Below are positions 9,810 through 19,839 of a stretch of DNA of 38,415 bases, in pieces. The stretch is from NCBI GenBank assembly GCA_905221605.1, contig CAJNDS010000133.1:180001-218415 (forward strand). Reading direction: 5' to 3'. This DNA comes from Symbiodinium natans. Lineage: Eukaryota; Sar; Dinophyceae; Suessiales; Symbiodiniaceae. How positions within the stretch are numbered: the first letter of the stretch is position 1; each line of letters opens with the position of its first letter. The translations under genes were made by a program, and so were the position numbers. The notes under the pieces were generated by a model that did not search any database, was not told where the DNA came from, and was given only the letters and a program-made list of their open reading frames with translations.

Positions 9810-9925
9810 GTTCCCATACTTCAAAGAAGAAGAAGATGAGGAGATGGACGTGGAGAAGCCAATGATGCCATGGGAACAGCGTGCCCAGGCGACGCCTGTT
9901 GGGCTAAAAGCGTGTCTTCCTTTCA
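9810..9925 (+). other. Candidate exon, acidic segment
   Basis: One frame reads FKEEEDEEMDVEKPMMPWEQ and continues for about 17 more codons to CLPF. The composition is typical of a disordered acidic protein region, but GAAGAAGAAGATGAGGAG could also be simple-sequence DNA. It is followed by AT-rich filler and an (AC)n run. Confidence 0.3.
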
Positions 9926-10025
9926 GGGGCACTTTAAAGGAGGGACCTTTAAGGAGGGAACGTGGGGGGCCCCTGAATCTGATTCCCGTAGATAACCCCT
10001 ATATAATATGCAGCTTGTATGACCA

Positions 10026-10028
<3 letters not shown>

Positions 10029-10056
<28 letters not shown>
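10029..10056 (+). repeat. (AC)14 microsatellite
   Basis: Fourteen AC units, followed at 10084-10097 by a C14 run preceded by GTA. Confidence 0.95.
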
Positions 10057-10469
10057 CTTATATAGTCCCTATATACCTAAGTACCCCCCCCCCCCCCTAA
10101 ATAGGCCCTAAATAACCCCTCCTTATTCCCCTTGCTTCTTTGTGTGGCCAGGTGGGCAAACCCTAGAGATTTGAAATCAACCCCGGAACCCTAGAACCTA
10201 GAACGTAAACCCTAGACCCTAAACCCTAAACCCAAACCCTGAACCTTAAACCCTGAACCTTCAACCCAAAACCCAACCCTTCCATCTTTGTGAACCCTTA
10301 AGCCTGCATGTGTGTTGCTTTAAAGGTCATTTACAGGGATGGGACTACGGGGAGAGACTCCTTTTCGAAAGGAGGCCTACCTTATCGTAATTCTTGCGGG
10401 CATGTGGAAAAACGACCAAGATGCATTCTAAGTCCCTTTTCGAATCTGGAGCACCCAACCGCCCCTATC

Positions 10470-10555
10470 CCTAAACCCTAAACCCTAAGCCCTAAACCCT
10501 AAGCCCTAAACCCTAAACCCTAAACCCTAAACCCTAAACCCTAAAACTCTAAACC
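10470..10555 (+). repeat. CCCTAAA block
   Basis: About 12 units, some CCCTAAG. Filler at 10100-10470 shows nothing else. Confidence 0.9.
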
Positions 10556-10629
10556 CCTCAAGTCGCCGTGAACCCTTCAACGAGCCCCTCGCCCTTCTCT
10601 TGGTCTCCAAATTTTAACTCGCAGGCCCT

Positions 10630-10749
10630 TCTCACTCTAATTCTCACTCTCACTCTCACTCTCGCTCTCGCTCTCGCGCTCGCGCTCACTCTCACTCTCA
10701 CTCTCCCTCTCACTCTCCCTCTCACTCTTACTCTCCCTCTCAGTCTCAG

Positions 10750-10783
<34 letters not shown>

Positions 10784-10806
10784 TCTCACTCTCACACTCA
10801 CTCTCT
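10630..10806 (+). repeat. CTCACT-type hexamer microsatellite
   Basis: About 29 imperfect CTCACT/CTCGCT/CTCCCT units. Both strands are open across it (LTLTLALALAL on plus, RVRVRVRG on minus), purely by composition. Confidence 0.9.
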
Positions 10807-10843
10807 TCTCCCCCAAAAAGATTAAAACTATCTGAGTGTCTTC

Positions 10844-10943
10844 ATGGTTTCGTCTTCACCTCGAGCTGCCGGGCAGGCAGCGCGCACGGGCTCCTCCTCC
10901 AACTTCCCGGCGCGGACCACCACCGGGGCTTGGTCTTTTAGTA
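10844..10943 (+). other. Candidate exon or short coding start
   Basis: From an ATG one frame reads VSSSPRAAGQAARTGSSSNF and stays open into GG|GTTTAG. Ser/Ala/Thr-rich and GC-rich; it could be an N-terminal segment or chance. Confidence 0.22.
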
Positions 10944-11303
10944 GGGTTTAGGGTTTAGGGTTTAGGGTTTAGGGTTTAGGGTTTAGAGGGTTTAGAGGGT
11001 TTCGTGGCGTTTCGGGCCTACAGCCCCTAAGCCCTATGCACGTCCGAAGCCCTCTACCCTCCATGAACCCAAAGCGCTGCATAAACTCCAAGCCCTCAGA
11101 GCCCTGCAGCTGAGAGCACCTAACCCCTGCCACCCCAAACCCTGGCTGCCATTGCTTTCGGGATTGAAGGGCTCGAAGGGGTTCCAGAAAACACTCACCA
11201 AAACTCCCGTTGAGGGTTTAGGGTTTAGGGAGCACGCTTTGCAGCACCCGCCGAAGAATAGCCCCTGCAGGCTTCCTTGACAACAGCCTATATGTTTACG
11301 ATA

Positions 11304-11390
11304 GTAGGGACCCCCTGTATAGACCCCCAAATAGGAGGATTCCCTTTTTGCAAGGACCCCGCTAAGGTACCCCTAAATCCCGAAACCCCC
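11304..11390. mobile_element. Palindromic element family 2, copy 2
   Basis: The series GGGACCCCCTGTATAGACCC, GGATTCCCTTTTTGCAAGG, ACCCCGCTAAGGTACCCC follows the same order as 1058-1130, with conserved GGATTCCCTT and AAGGTACCCC. It lies directly before a long CCCTAAA array. Confidence 0.5.
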
Positions 11391-11394
11391 AATA

Positions 11395-11546
11395 TCCCTA
11401 AACCCTAAACCCTAAACCCTAAACCCTAAACGCTAAACCCTAAACCCTAAACCCTAAACCCTAAACCCTAAACCCTAAAACCTAAACCCTAAACCCTAAA
11501 CCCTAAACCCTAAACCCTAAACCCTAAACCCTAAACCCTAAACCCC
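11395..11546 (+). repeat. CCCTAAA array
   Basis: About 21 units, nearly perfect. Confidence 0.95.
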
Positions 11547-11587
11547 TTAGGTCCTTCACGAAGGTCCCTCCTTTCGTCCCCTTGCAG

Positions 11588-11650
11588 GCCTCGACTACCG
11601 GCGGCTTCGCTCGCCTACCCATGGAGGCCATCTGCGTTCATTTTGAACCC
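11588..11650 (+). other. Candidate exon with strong acceptor
   Basis: TCCTTTCGTCCCCTTGCAG is one of the best 3' splice sites in the window. After it a frame reads STTGGFARLPMEAICVHF before running into CCCTCAA-type repeats. No clear donor. Confidence 0.3.
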
Positions 11651-11870
11651 TCAACCCTGAACCCCAAACCCTAAACCCTAAGCTCTAAACCCTAGACCCT
11701 AGACCCGAGACCCTCGTTCCTAAGCCCTCTGCTACAGCCCCCTGGGCTCTGATCCCTGCGGCCAGGGTTTTTGCAGAACCTGAGCAGCCCTGAAGGTCGC
11801 GCGAAGAAGGTTTAGGGTTTGGGGTTTACCGTTTAGGGTTTAGGGCACTTAAAGACCCAAGTATCTGCAG

Positions 11871-11896
11871 CCCCCCCCCCCCCCCCCCCCCCCCCC
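11871..11896 (+). repeat. C26 homopolymer
   Basis: Twenty-six C residues after CTGCAG. Other C runs of 13-18 bases are at 10084-10097, 16820-16837, 17935-17947 and 21618-21634. Confidence 0.85.
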
Positions 11897-12017
11897 TGTC
11901 TGGAATGAACGAATAGCCTGTATTACCCTAAACCCCAAACCCTAAACCCTAAACCCTAGACCCTAGACCCTAAACCCTAAAACCCAAAACCCTAATATCC
12001 CTAATAACCCTAAGCCC

Positions 12018-12110
12018 GAAAGCGTCCTCATGAGCCAGCAGGACATGACCATGCAGGTGCCGACGCAGGACTCGGGACTGAGGGCAGCCTGGGCTGAATT
12101 TGGGGTGGTG
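12018..12110 (+). other. Candidate exon with GTGAGG donor
   Basis: An open frame reads ESVLMSQQDMTMQVPTQ then AAWAEFGVV, and ends at GTG|GTGAGG, close to the usual GTRAGT donor. Upstream are CCCTAAG repeats. TTTAGGG and TTTGGGG blocks follow at once (12125-12200). Confidence 0.35.
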
Positions 12111-12519
12111 GTGAGGTTTCGGGTTTAGGGTTTAGGGTTTGGGGTTTGGGGTTTGGGGTTTAGGGTTTAGGGTTTGGGGTTTAGGGTTTAGGGTTGAGGG
12201 GTGGACATCTTGAATGTATATTGCTTTTCCTGGTTGGGAGGCTTGTTTGGGATGCAGGATTCTAGGATTGCGGGTTTACTTCTCCGGGTGGCGTGCGTGT
12301 TTCTGGTTGGGGGCTTTCAACACCTTCAGATTCCCAAAGCTGACGGCTATAGGCTTGCGGGCCTGAACCCTCAAACCGCAAGCCTTAAAATCCGAAGCCC
12401 TAAGCCCTAAACTCCTGAACCCTAAAACCTGGAACCTCTCAAGCGCTCAGAGCCCTCAGAGCCTAGTAGACCCTCTAGATCTCCTCCCCCACAACGCCCC
12501 CAAGCCAGTCAAGCCATCC

Positions 12520-12630
12520 CTAAACCCTAAACCCTCAACCCTAAACCCTAAACCCTAAACCCTAAGCCCTAAACCGTAAACCGTAAACCGTAAACCCTAA
12601 ACCCTAAACCCTAAACCCTAAACCCTCCAC
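12520..12630 (+). repeat. CCCTAAA block with CCGTAAA variants
   Basis: About 15 units; four consecutive CCGTAAA variants show local spreading. 12201-12519 and 12631-12890 hold degenerate filler without a gene. Confidence 0.85.
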
Positions 12631-12894
12631 CCCACCCTCCTAAAGCGCTGAAGCTTCAAGCCTTGAACCCCAGACCCCCAAGCCCCAAAAGCCCCAAGGC
12701 CTAAATCCCCTCCTCACATTGTAGGATCGTGAGTCAGACGGTCAGGGGCCACTCTAAGAGTACTTCACCCTACCCCAAGCCCATACCCCTAAACTTCTTA
12801 ACCTATAGCAGGAGAATATAAGGGAGTCTGAGGGGGCATTTTACCTTATACCCCCGATTAGAAATTTCAGGGCACGCCCCAGGGGGTACTCGTA

Positions 12895-13151
12895 TGTCTC
12901 TCTGTCTCTCTGTCTCTCTGTCTCTCCGTCTCTCCGTCTCTCCGTCTCTCCGTCTCTCCGTCTCTCCGTCTCTCCGTCTCTCCGTTTCTCCGTCTCTCGG
13001 TCTCTCCGTCTCTCCGTCTCTCCGTCTCTCCGTCTCTCCGTCTCTCCGTCTCTCCGTCTCTCCGTCTCCCGTCTCTCCGTCTCTCCGTCTCTCCGTCTCT
13101 CCGTCTCTCTGTCCCTCTGTCTCTCTGTCTGTCTCTCTCTCTCTCTCTCTT
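12895..13151 (+). repeat. GTCTCTCC octamer microsatellite
   Basis: About 30 units of GTCTCTCC/GTCTCTCT. Eight bases times three makes an 8-residue protein period, so both strands are open (SVSPSLRL; ETERRRDG). The frame at 13255-12803 is this repeat plus its flanks, not a supported gene. Confidence 0.92.
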
Positions 13152-13675
13152 CTGTCTCTTTCTGTCAGTGTCTGCTTCGCTTTTCCTCGAGCTTTGTCTC
13201 TTCGTTGGAAAATTGGAAAAAAGAAAGGAATATGAATAGTAATATGAATTATCATACTATTTGACTTATCAACATGATTAACAATTCTAGCAGAAGCTAC
13301 TGGAAATCACAAACTTTGAGCTTTCAAATAAAAGCCGTCGGATGGAAAACTTACACCCTACAATGAGATTGTAGGTGGCGAAGCCCTAGAAGAAAAAAGC
13401 CAACGAGATGCGGTGCCAAACACAAGAGCCCATAGCCCTGAACCGAAGCAGCCCGAAGCCATAAGTCTTCCCTTAAACCTAAATCCTATATTTTGTATGT
13501 GTGAATTGAACCGTTTAAATAGCAACCAAAAGGTGAGTGCCAAATAGACCCTAAAGGTCCATGCCACTCCCCCGAGGGTTGGACTGTTCCGGACTATGTG
13601 ACAACAGTTAGTGCTTTAACTTGTACTTTGCCACGGGGAGGGGGGGGGGGAGGGAGAAGCCACCTTCATTCCTTA
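13152..13675. other. Unique AT-richer stretch without a gene
   Basis: About 520 bp of ordinary-looking unique sequence with an AATAAA at about 13326-13331 and short open frames only (69 codons at 13567-13358 on the minus strand). No family is recognised. It is one of the few non-telomeric pieces longer than 400 bp in this part. Confidence 0.5.
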
Positions 13676-13679
13676 GGAA

Positions 13680-13826
13680 AACCCTGACCCCTAAACCCGA
13701 AACCCTAACCCCAAACCCTAAACCCTAAACCCTAAACCCGAAACCCTAACCCCAAACCCTAAACCCTAAACCCTAAACCCTAAACCCTAAACCCTAAACC
13801 CGAAACCCTAAACCCGAAACCCGAAT
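13680..13826 (+). repeat. CCCTAAA block with CCCGAAA variants
   Basis: About 20 units; CCCGAAA (TTTCGGG) recurs at intervals, so part of the block looks duplicated as a multi-unit segment. Confidence 0.9.
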
Positions 13827-13944
13827 TGGCCTCGGGAATCCCCGGAAACCCTTTTCTCTAAGGCGCCCAACTTCCCGCCTGGGCCTCTTGAAACAGTGCT
13901 TCCGTGTTCAAGGTGTTAGGGTTTTGGGTTTAGGGAATGGGGTC

Positions 13945-14108
13945 TGGGGTTTAGGGTTTAGGGTTTAGGGTTTGGTTTAGGGTTTAGGGTTTAGGGTTTA
14001 GGGTTTAGGGTTTAGGGTTTAGGGTTTAGGGTTTAGGGTTTAGGGTTTAGGGTTTAGGGTTTGGGGATTGGGGTTTGGGGTTTGGGGTTTGGGGTTTGGG
14101 GTTTAGGG
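13945..14108 (-). repeat. TTTAGGG array changing to TTTGGGG
   Basis: About 15 TTTAGGG units are followed by about six TTTGGGG units. From 14109 to 14580 the sequence is degenerate G-rich heptamer and filler. Confidence 0.92.
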
Positions 14109-14621
14109 TGCAGGGGCTTCGTATCCGGAGGGTTTTTGTTGTTTTTATTTGGAAATGCCAAATAGAGTGGGATCTTCTTGACGGTTTCAGCCCGAAGCCC
14201 TAAACCCTGAACCCTGCATCCCGTTTGGGGGCGGAGTCGGCGTCTTGTGGGCCTTCGGGTTTGTAGGGTTGAGGGTTTAAGGATGAGGTTAGGGTTTGGG
14301 GTTTAGGGTTCAGGGTTTAGGGTTTAGGGTTTCGGGTTTAGGGTTCAGGGTTTATACGGTTTGCAGGGTTTGCAGGGTTTACAGGGTTTAGGGCTTGGGC
14401 TTTGGGGTAGTAGAGCGCGGAAGACTTTTGCTCTTTTGGGGTCTTAGGGCTTGGGGCTAGGAGTTGAAACCCGAAGACTTGAAGCTCAGGGTTTCGGGTT
14501 TGGGGTTTAGGGTCTAGGGTTTACAACCCTCACCCCTTACCCACCCACACACAAAATAACTAGACTCAACCCTTACCATAGCCCCAACCCTAAACCCGAA
14601 ACCTTAAACCTTATTGGGCAA

Positions 14622-14668
14622 TTCCGAAAATAGGGGTACCCCCAAAAAGGGTACCCCTATTTTCGGAA
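14622..14668. mobile_element. Perfect 20-bp hairpin (family 2 ends only)
   Basis: TTCCGAAAATAGGGGTACCC (14622-14641) is perfectly complementary to 14649-14668, with a 7-base loop CCAAAAA. The arm matches the ends of the family 2 elements at 1046 and 11304, so this may be an internally deleted copy. A related form, GGGATCCCAAAAAGGGACCC, is at about 19930-19950. Confidence 0.7.
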
Positions 14669-14847
14669 ACCCCGTTTAGGACCCTGGAGTGTCACTGGGC
14701 TTGAGGGGCTTAGGGCTCGAGGGCTATTTGAGCGGGCCCTGTTTGGGGTTTAGCCGTTCTTTTTGGCGGTTCCATTGGGCCTTTCGTTCATTCTGATTGA
14801 GGCCGTCAAGCTTCCGGGTTTAGGGTTTAGAGTTTAGGATCATTCCC

Positions 14848-14919
14848 GAAGCCTTAGGCAAGCGCCCGGGGGACAACTTGGCCCGTCGCATCTTGCCTGC
14901 ATGGAAGAGCCGTTGTTAG
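14848..14919 (+). other. Candidate terminal exon
   Basis: Twenty-three codons (EALGKRPGDNLARRILPAWK and three more) end in TAG; an acceptor-like GCCTTAG lies at 14851-14857. Short, with no family recognised. Confidence 0.25.
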
Positions 14920-15049
14920 GCCGAACCCTAACTTTAAAACCACAGATTCTTTGCCGTATATAAACCCTGAACCCCAAAACCCGTGGTGTAGAAGGGATGT
15001 AGGCTTATGATAGTTACAAAAGCTCGGCCTTAGTGAGAGGGTGTAGTAA

Positions 15050-15202
15050 GCCTTAAGCCCTAAGCCCTAAGCCCTAACCCCTAAACCCTACACCCTACAC
15101 CCTACACCCGACACCCTAAACCCTAAACCCTAAACCCTAAACCCTAAACCCTAAACCCTAAACCCTAAACCCTAAACCCTAAACCCTAAACCCTAAACCC
15201 TC
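15050..15202 (+). repeat. CCCTAAG then CCCTAAA array
   Basis: CCCTAAG and CCCTACA variants come first, then about 12 perfect CCCTAAA units from about 15117. Confidence 0.93.
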
Positions 15203-15212
15203 AACTCATCAG

Positions 15213-15304
15213 GTCAACTTGGCTGAACTCACTTCCCGCCACCAATCGCTTTGTGCCGGCGACGCACTGAGCCCAGGCACTGCGAGGCTTTTGAGTCATT
15301 TGAG
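15213..15304 (+). other. Candidate internal exon (92 bp)
   Basis: AACTCATCAG precedes and GAG|GTTTGG follows. The open frame reads VNLAELTSRHQSLCAGDALS and continues PGTARLLSHL, a very protein-like composition. The flanks are telomeric on both sides (CCCTAAA left, TTTGGGG/TTTAGGG right). Confidence 0.38.
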
Positions 15305-15344
15305 GTTTGGGGTTTAGGGTTTCGGGTTTAGTGGGGTTTAGGGA

Positions 15345-15600
15345 CCCTAAACCCTAAACCCTCAACCCTCAACCCTCAACCCTAAACCCTAAACCCTAAA
15401 CCCTAAACCTTAAACCCTAAACCCTAAACCCGAAACCCGAAACCCGAAACCCTAGACCCTAAACCATAAACCCTAAACCCTAAACCCTTATCCCTAAACC
15501 CTAGACCCTAAACCCAAAATCCTAAACCCGAACCCTAAACCCTAAACCCTAAACCCTATAAACTCTAAACCCTACACCCTCAACCCTGAACCCTGAGCCC
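15345..15600 (+). repeat. CCCTAAA block, mixed variants
   Basis: About 36 units with runs of CCCTCAA and CCCGAAA. Confidence 0.9.
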
Positions 15601-15632
15601 TGAAAGCCCAGTGCCCTGATCTTTCAAAGGGA

Positions 15633-15708
15633 GTGTCCCCCCTTATTTTAACAGTCCTTATAGGGATTATCCCTCTTAAGGACTGTTAGCAAAAAGGGGG
15701 AACATCCT
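15633..15708. mobile_element. Palindromic element family 1, copy 2
   Basis: AACAGTCCTTA is perfectly complementary to TAAGGACTGTT across a short loop, and the outer arms TGTCCCCCCTTATTTT and AAAAAGGGGGAACA pair imperfectly. Related sequence continues to about 15770 (TTTGTTAAGCGGAGCAT, also seen as TTTGTTAAGTGGAAGTCAT near 28190). No coding capacity. Confidence 0.65.
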
Positions 15709-15774
15709 CCTTTGTTAAGCGGAGCATATTCCATGCGAGTAATTGGGAGGTTCTCAACATTTCGGGTCCACTAA

Positions 15775-15950
15775 ACCCTAAGCCCTAAGCCCTAAGCCCT
15801 AAGCCCTAAGCCCTAAGCCCAAAGCCCTTAGCCCTAAGCCCTTAGCCCTTAGCCCTAAGCCCTAAGCCCTTAGCCCTCAGCCCTAAGCCCTAACCCCTAT
15901 GCCCTTAACCCTAAGCCCTAACCCCTAAACCCTTAACCCTAACCCTAGTC
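15775..15950 (+). repeat. CCCTAAG heptamer array
   Basis: About 24 units, nearly all CCCTAAG or CCCTTAG rather than CCCTAAA. A variant has taken over the whole block. Confidence 0.9.
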
Positions 15951-16096
15951 GAGGAGCTCTAGTGGAGCTCCGATCTCTGAGGTTTAATGGTCGTTTCGGG
16001 TTCTTGGTCTTCTTGGGATTTCGGCAAAAGGAGGCCAGTTGGTTTAGGGTTGAAGGTTGAGGGTCGAGGGCCAAACGGAACGAGACAGCATCACCC

Positions 16097-16160
16097 CGTA
16101 AACCCCAAACCCGTAAACCCTAAACCCTAAATCCTAAACCCCAAAACCCCAAACCCCCAA
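16097..16160 (+). repeat. CCCTAAA/CCCCAAA block
   Basis: Eight or so mixed units; another CCCCAAA block follows at 16300-16385. The minus-strand frame 16584-16210 (124 codons) spans it. Its N-terminal half is repeat-free and rich in Ser, Thr and Arg, but I cannot support it as a gene. Confidence 0.8.
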
Positions 16161-16819
16161 TGTCAAGGGCAAAACTTTTTTGGGATCCGAGGAGGATTGG
16201 TTGAGAGGGCTAGTCGTCACGATCGCAGAAGTCCGTAAGAGTTGTTGATATTCGCTCAACTAAGTGGGCGGCATATTGTTGAACCCTACACCCTAAACCT
16301 TCAACCCCAAACCCCAAACCCCAAACCCCAAACCCCAAACCCCAAACCCGAAACCCTAAACCCTCAGCCCCAAACCCTAGACCCGTATGTCCCCAAGCCC
16401 TCGTGTCGGTTTCGTATTTCGGGGGGTAGGATCTCTGCGTTCCTAGTCGGAGGCCCTTCCGCCCGCGCACAGCTCTCCTGGTGCAGAGTGAGAAGTGGCT
16501 GCATGAGAGTTGGGGGGGCTTAACTAGGGTTTGAGGGCTTGGGGTTGAAGGGTTTAGTGTGCAGGCCGGAAGAGTTTCTCTCATGGTCCCTTTATCATTG
16601 TACTCTAATCACACCCTTATAAGGCCCCTGTATTACGGGTTTTGGGTTTCGGGCGCAAGGTTTGGGGTTTAGGGGAGTTTTTTTTAACCCCACACCCCTA
16701 AACCCTAAACCCGAAGCCCTAAGCCCCAAACCCTAAACCCCACTGGTTCCATGCTGTTGGGGAGCCTAGGTTTGTTGGGGAGAACCCCTTGGCGCCTGCA
16801 CCCACATACCTCTAAATCG

Positions 16820-16837
16820 CCCCCCCCCCCCCCCCCC
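16820..16837 (+). repeat. C18 homopolymer
   Basis: Eighteen C residues followed by GCCCCC. The surrounding 16400-16960 is unique filler with a short block of mixed heptamers at 16690-16740. Confidence 0.85.
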
Positions 16838-16957
16838 GCCCCCAAAACGTGAAGGCAGCAACTAACAGTCTCCCCCTCAAATCTGCTTAGGGGTTTCAAG
16901 AGTGCTTCATAGGGCTCAATTTTGGTTTATAGCAGGGTTGACCTTCAACCTTTTCGG

Positions 16958-17045
16958 TTATATGTATATATATATATATACATAAATATAATATATGTGT
17001 ATATATACATATGTATATATGTATATATATATATATATATGTATG
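16958..17045 (+). repeat. (AT)n microsatellite
   Basis: Imperfect alternating TA with TATGTATA interruptions, followed by TATGGTCC, reminiscent of the (AT)n plus GGTACC junction at 23581-23600. Confidence 0.92.
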
Positions 17046-17242
17046 GTCCGATTACAAAACAAGGTGAACCTTTCTTGGGCTAGGGAAGAAAGCCCCTGGT
17101 TCAGGGTTTAGGGTTTAGGGTTTGGGGTTTAGGGTTTAGGGTTCCTTTCCTACACTTTGTTGTTGCTTTTGTTTAGGGTGCGCTTGACTTTTTTGGTAGC
17201 TCCTTTCGTGAAGATGGCCACATCTTGGTGGAATAAATTTTG

Positions 17243-17343
17243 GGGATCTTCCCCTTATACTAACATTCCTCAGTAGAGGATACAAAGTAGGGGGCACTCT
17301 AATCCCCATGAAGGACTGTTAGGTAGAAGGGTGAACATCCCGA
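17243..17343. mobile_element. Palindromic element family 1, copy 3
   Basis: Left arm GGATCTTCCCCTTATAC then TAACATTCCTCAGTAG; right arm AAGGACTGTTAGGTAG then AAGGGTGAACATCCC. The arms and their order match copies at 5493 and 15633, with a different loop of about 30 bases. Confidence 0.6.
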
Positions 17344-17359
17344 GGTCTCTTCGTGGTAC

Positions 17360-17465
17360 CCAACCTAAACCCTAACCCTAAACCCTAAACCCTAAACCCT
17401 AAACCCTAAACCCTAAACCCTAGACCCTAGACCCTAGACCCTAAACCCTAAACCCTAAATCCTAA
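17360..17465 (+). repeat. CCCTAAA block with CCCTAGA run
   Basis: About 14 units; three consecutive CCCTAGA variants. Confidence 0.93.
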
Positions 17466-17466
17466 G

Positions 17467-17587
17467 ACCCTGGAAGTGCCACTTCGAGGTTGATAGCTTA
17501 GCGCGCTGCTGGGATGCAAAGTCGTCCGTCGCCGCGAAGGCAATCGCTCAGGTCCTCTCGAGAATTGCCCCGAAGTTGAGACGAAGG
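17467..17587 (+). other. Candidate exon
   Basis: After AATCCTAAG a frame of about 39 codons reads WKCHFEVDSLARCWDAKSSV then AAKAIAQVLSRIAPKLRRRV, with helix-forming and basic residues, up to a possible GT at 17588. It is followed by T13 and G10 runs. One of the better exon candidates. No family is recognised. Confidence 0.35.
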
Positions 17588-18600
17588 GTTTTCCGTTTTT
17601 TTTTTTTTTGGGGGGGGGGAGAGGAGCGGGGGGAGTTTGGGGCTTAACGTTTAGGATTTAGGGTCGAAGAAGAGAGTCGGCAAGTGAGTTGTCTTGGAGC
17701 ACAGCAAGGGTCTGGGTGCGTCTTGCAGCGTTTCGTTGGTGTAGAAGTGTCTTCTAACTTTGTTGCGCTCGGGTTTTGGGATTTCAGGGCTGAAGGATCA
17801 GGGTCAACCCTAGGGTGGCTAGTCCACGTTATTGTTTTCAATGCCAAGCCTTGCCACGCAGCCACACACACATACACGTCTCTTTTGCAAAGAGGACCGA
17901 GTGCCAAGGAGTCGTTGAGTTAGCGGGGTTCCAGCCCCCCCCCCCCCTCCTGCACCCTAACCCTAAACTCAAAGCCCTCGAAGCCCTCAGAGCCCTAAAA
18001 GCCCCAACAGCCCTAGAAGCCCCAAAAGCAACCCTAAACCCTCAACCCTAAACCCGAAAACGCCTAAGAGCCCGAAATCCGAAACCTTAGGCCCTCTGGA
18101 TCCAAATCCCTACCGGTTTTGAAGCCGAGGATTTAGGCCTGTCATGGGAGCGACAGCAGGCCAATAGAGCTTAGGGTTTAGGGTTTCGGGTTTAGGGTTT
18201 AGGGTTTGGGGTTTAGGGTTTAGGGTTTGGGGTTTAGGGTTTAGGGCAACCTTAGACCTTCAACCACAGCCCAGAACCCCTGCAAAAGAAGTCTGCTTGG
18301 AGCGTCCGCGTCCGCGTCCCAAGGACGCGTGGCTCTTGCTTGTGGAGAAAATTCAGATGGGGTTCAGGGTTTCGGGTTCAGGCTAGGGTTTCAGGTTTCG
18401 GGTTTCGGGTTTAGGGTAGGGTTTCGGGTTGCCTAAACCCTAAACCCTACACCCTAAACTTTACACCCTAAGCCCAAAACCCTAAAGCTCGGGCTTCGGG
18501 TTCGGGGTTGAGAGTCTAAAATGTGCCCTAAGCCTTCTAATTTCTCAATCTTATAAACACAAAACCTTATGAAGCTTAACCTAAAGTTGGATACACAGTT

Positions 18601-18702
18601 TTAGGGTTTAATGAGGGTTAGGGTTTAGGGTTTAGGGTTTAGGGTTTAGGGTTTAGGGTTTAGGGTTTAGGGTTTAGGGTTTAGGGTTTAGGGTTTCGGG
18701 TT
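18601..18702 (-). repeat. TTTAGGG array
   Basis: About 14 units. The 17640-18170 stretch before it has overlapping short open frames on both strands and no supportable gene; a TTTAGGG/TTTGGGG block lies at 18175-18245. Confidence 0.95.
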
Positions 18703-18774
18703 GAGAGGGGCACTCCTCGAGGTGCGGCTTTGCGGTGCAGGCTCTTGCAGCTTGGGGGTGCAAGATTTTTGGGT

Positions 18775-18890
18775 TTAGGTTTAGGGTTTAGGGTTTAGGG
18801 TTTAGGGTTTAGGGTTTAGGGTTTAGGCTTTAGGCTTTAGGCTTTAGGGTTTAGGGCTTGGGGTTTGGGGTTTAGGGTTCAGGGTTCCCA
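18775..18890 (-). repeat. TTTAGGG array with CTTTAGG variants
   Basis: About 16 units; three consecutive GCTTTAG variants. Confidence 0.92.
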
Positions 18891-19102
18891 ACATTCTCCT
18901 CAACCTAAATCCGAAGCCCTGAGCCTTCAGCAGCGTAACAGTTCCCTCCCAGCGGTTCCGGCATACCGCGTTCGGGCTCAAGCCGTGGGCAGAAGCAGAA
19001 ACCCAGCGATCTCGCACTCCTCGCATGGTAACAGCAGTGTCCGCAGGTTCCCTTGGGCTAGGGCTTAGTAGGGTTTAGGACCCGAGTTTCGCTGTTCAGG
19101 GT

Positions 19103-19339
19103 TTAGGGTTTAGGGTTGCGTCCACTCCCTTCATGACATGAGAACGAGGGGGCTGTCTGGTTCTTAGACAGGGATTGCAGGGTCCAGGCCGCTTTGTTCT
19201 CACAAAGTGCAGGGGGCCCAGCGTCTTGCGATCTTTCCTTTGGCCTCATCCCGGATTCTTTGATGCAGAGAAGCCTCTCGTCTCTGTGGGACGTGGGTGG
19301 ACGACATGAACCATGAGGCGCCGGGGCGTGGCAGGGCAT
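19103..19339 (-). other. Open non-repetitive frame, possible gene fragment
   Basis: A 78-codon minus-strand frame opens MPCHAPAPHGSCRPPTSHRD and runs through RLLCIKESGMRPKERSQD, without repeat character until its last residues. It is the longest open frame of the patchwork not made of simple repeats. The composition is plausible for a real exon, but no family is recognised. Confidence 0.22.
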
Positions 19340-19389
19340 CTAGGGCCTCAACCCCAAAGGGGTGAGGGCGCTAAACCCCGAAACCCAAA

Positions 19390-19626
19390 ACCCTAAACCC
19401 TAAACCCTACCTAAACCCTAAACCCTAAAACCTAAAACCCTAAAACCCTAAATCCCTAAAACCCTAAAACCCTAAAGCCCTAAAACCCTAAATCCCTAAA
19501 ACCCTAAAACCCTAAAACCCTAAAACCCTAAAACCCTAAAACCCTAACACCCTAAAACCCTAAATCCCTAAAACCCTAAAACCCTAAAACCCTAAAACCC
19601 TAAAACCCTAAAACCCTAAAACCCTA
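19390..19626 (+). repeat. CCCTAAAA octamer array
   Basis: After three ordinary heptamers about 24 units are the octamer CCCTAAAA (TTTTAGGG on the other strand, the Chlamydomonas telomere type), with a few CCCTAAAT variants. Confidence 0.93.
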
Positions 19627-19722
19627 TAAGCCCTAAACTCCAAAGGGGGTCTAGCTCAGATTCGAGAACCACCGAGCCGCACCGTCTCCCTAAACTCTCA
19701 AGCTCTCAAACAGATCTGAAAG

Positions 19723-19828
19723 CCCTAAACCCTAAACCCTAAACCCTAAACCCTAAACCCTAAACCCTAAACCCTAAACCCTAAACCCTAAACCCTAAAC
19801 CCTAAACCCTAAACCCTAAACCCTAAAC
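19723..19828 (+). repeat. CCCTAAA array
   Basis: Fifteen perfect units. Confidence 0.95.
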
Positions 19829-19839
19829 CGGGGACTTAG

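Noticed and set aside
12803-13255. 150-codon Arg/Glu-rich ORF and its Ser/Leu-rich antisense partner
   Set aside because: Both translate the GTCTCTCC microsatellite.
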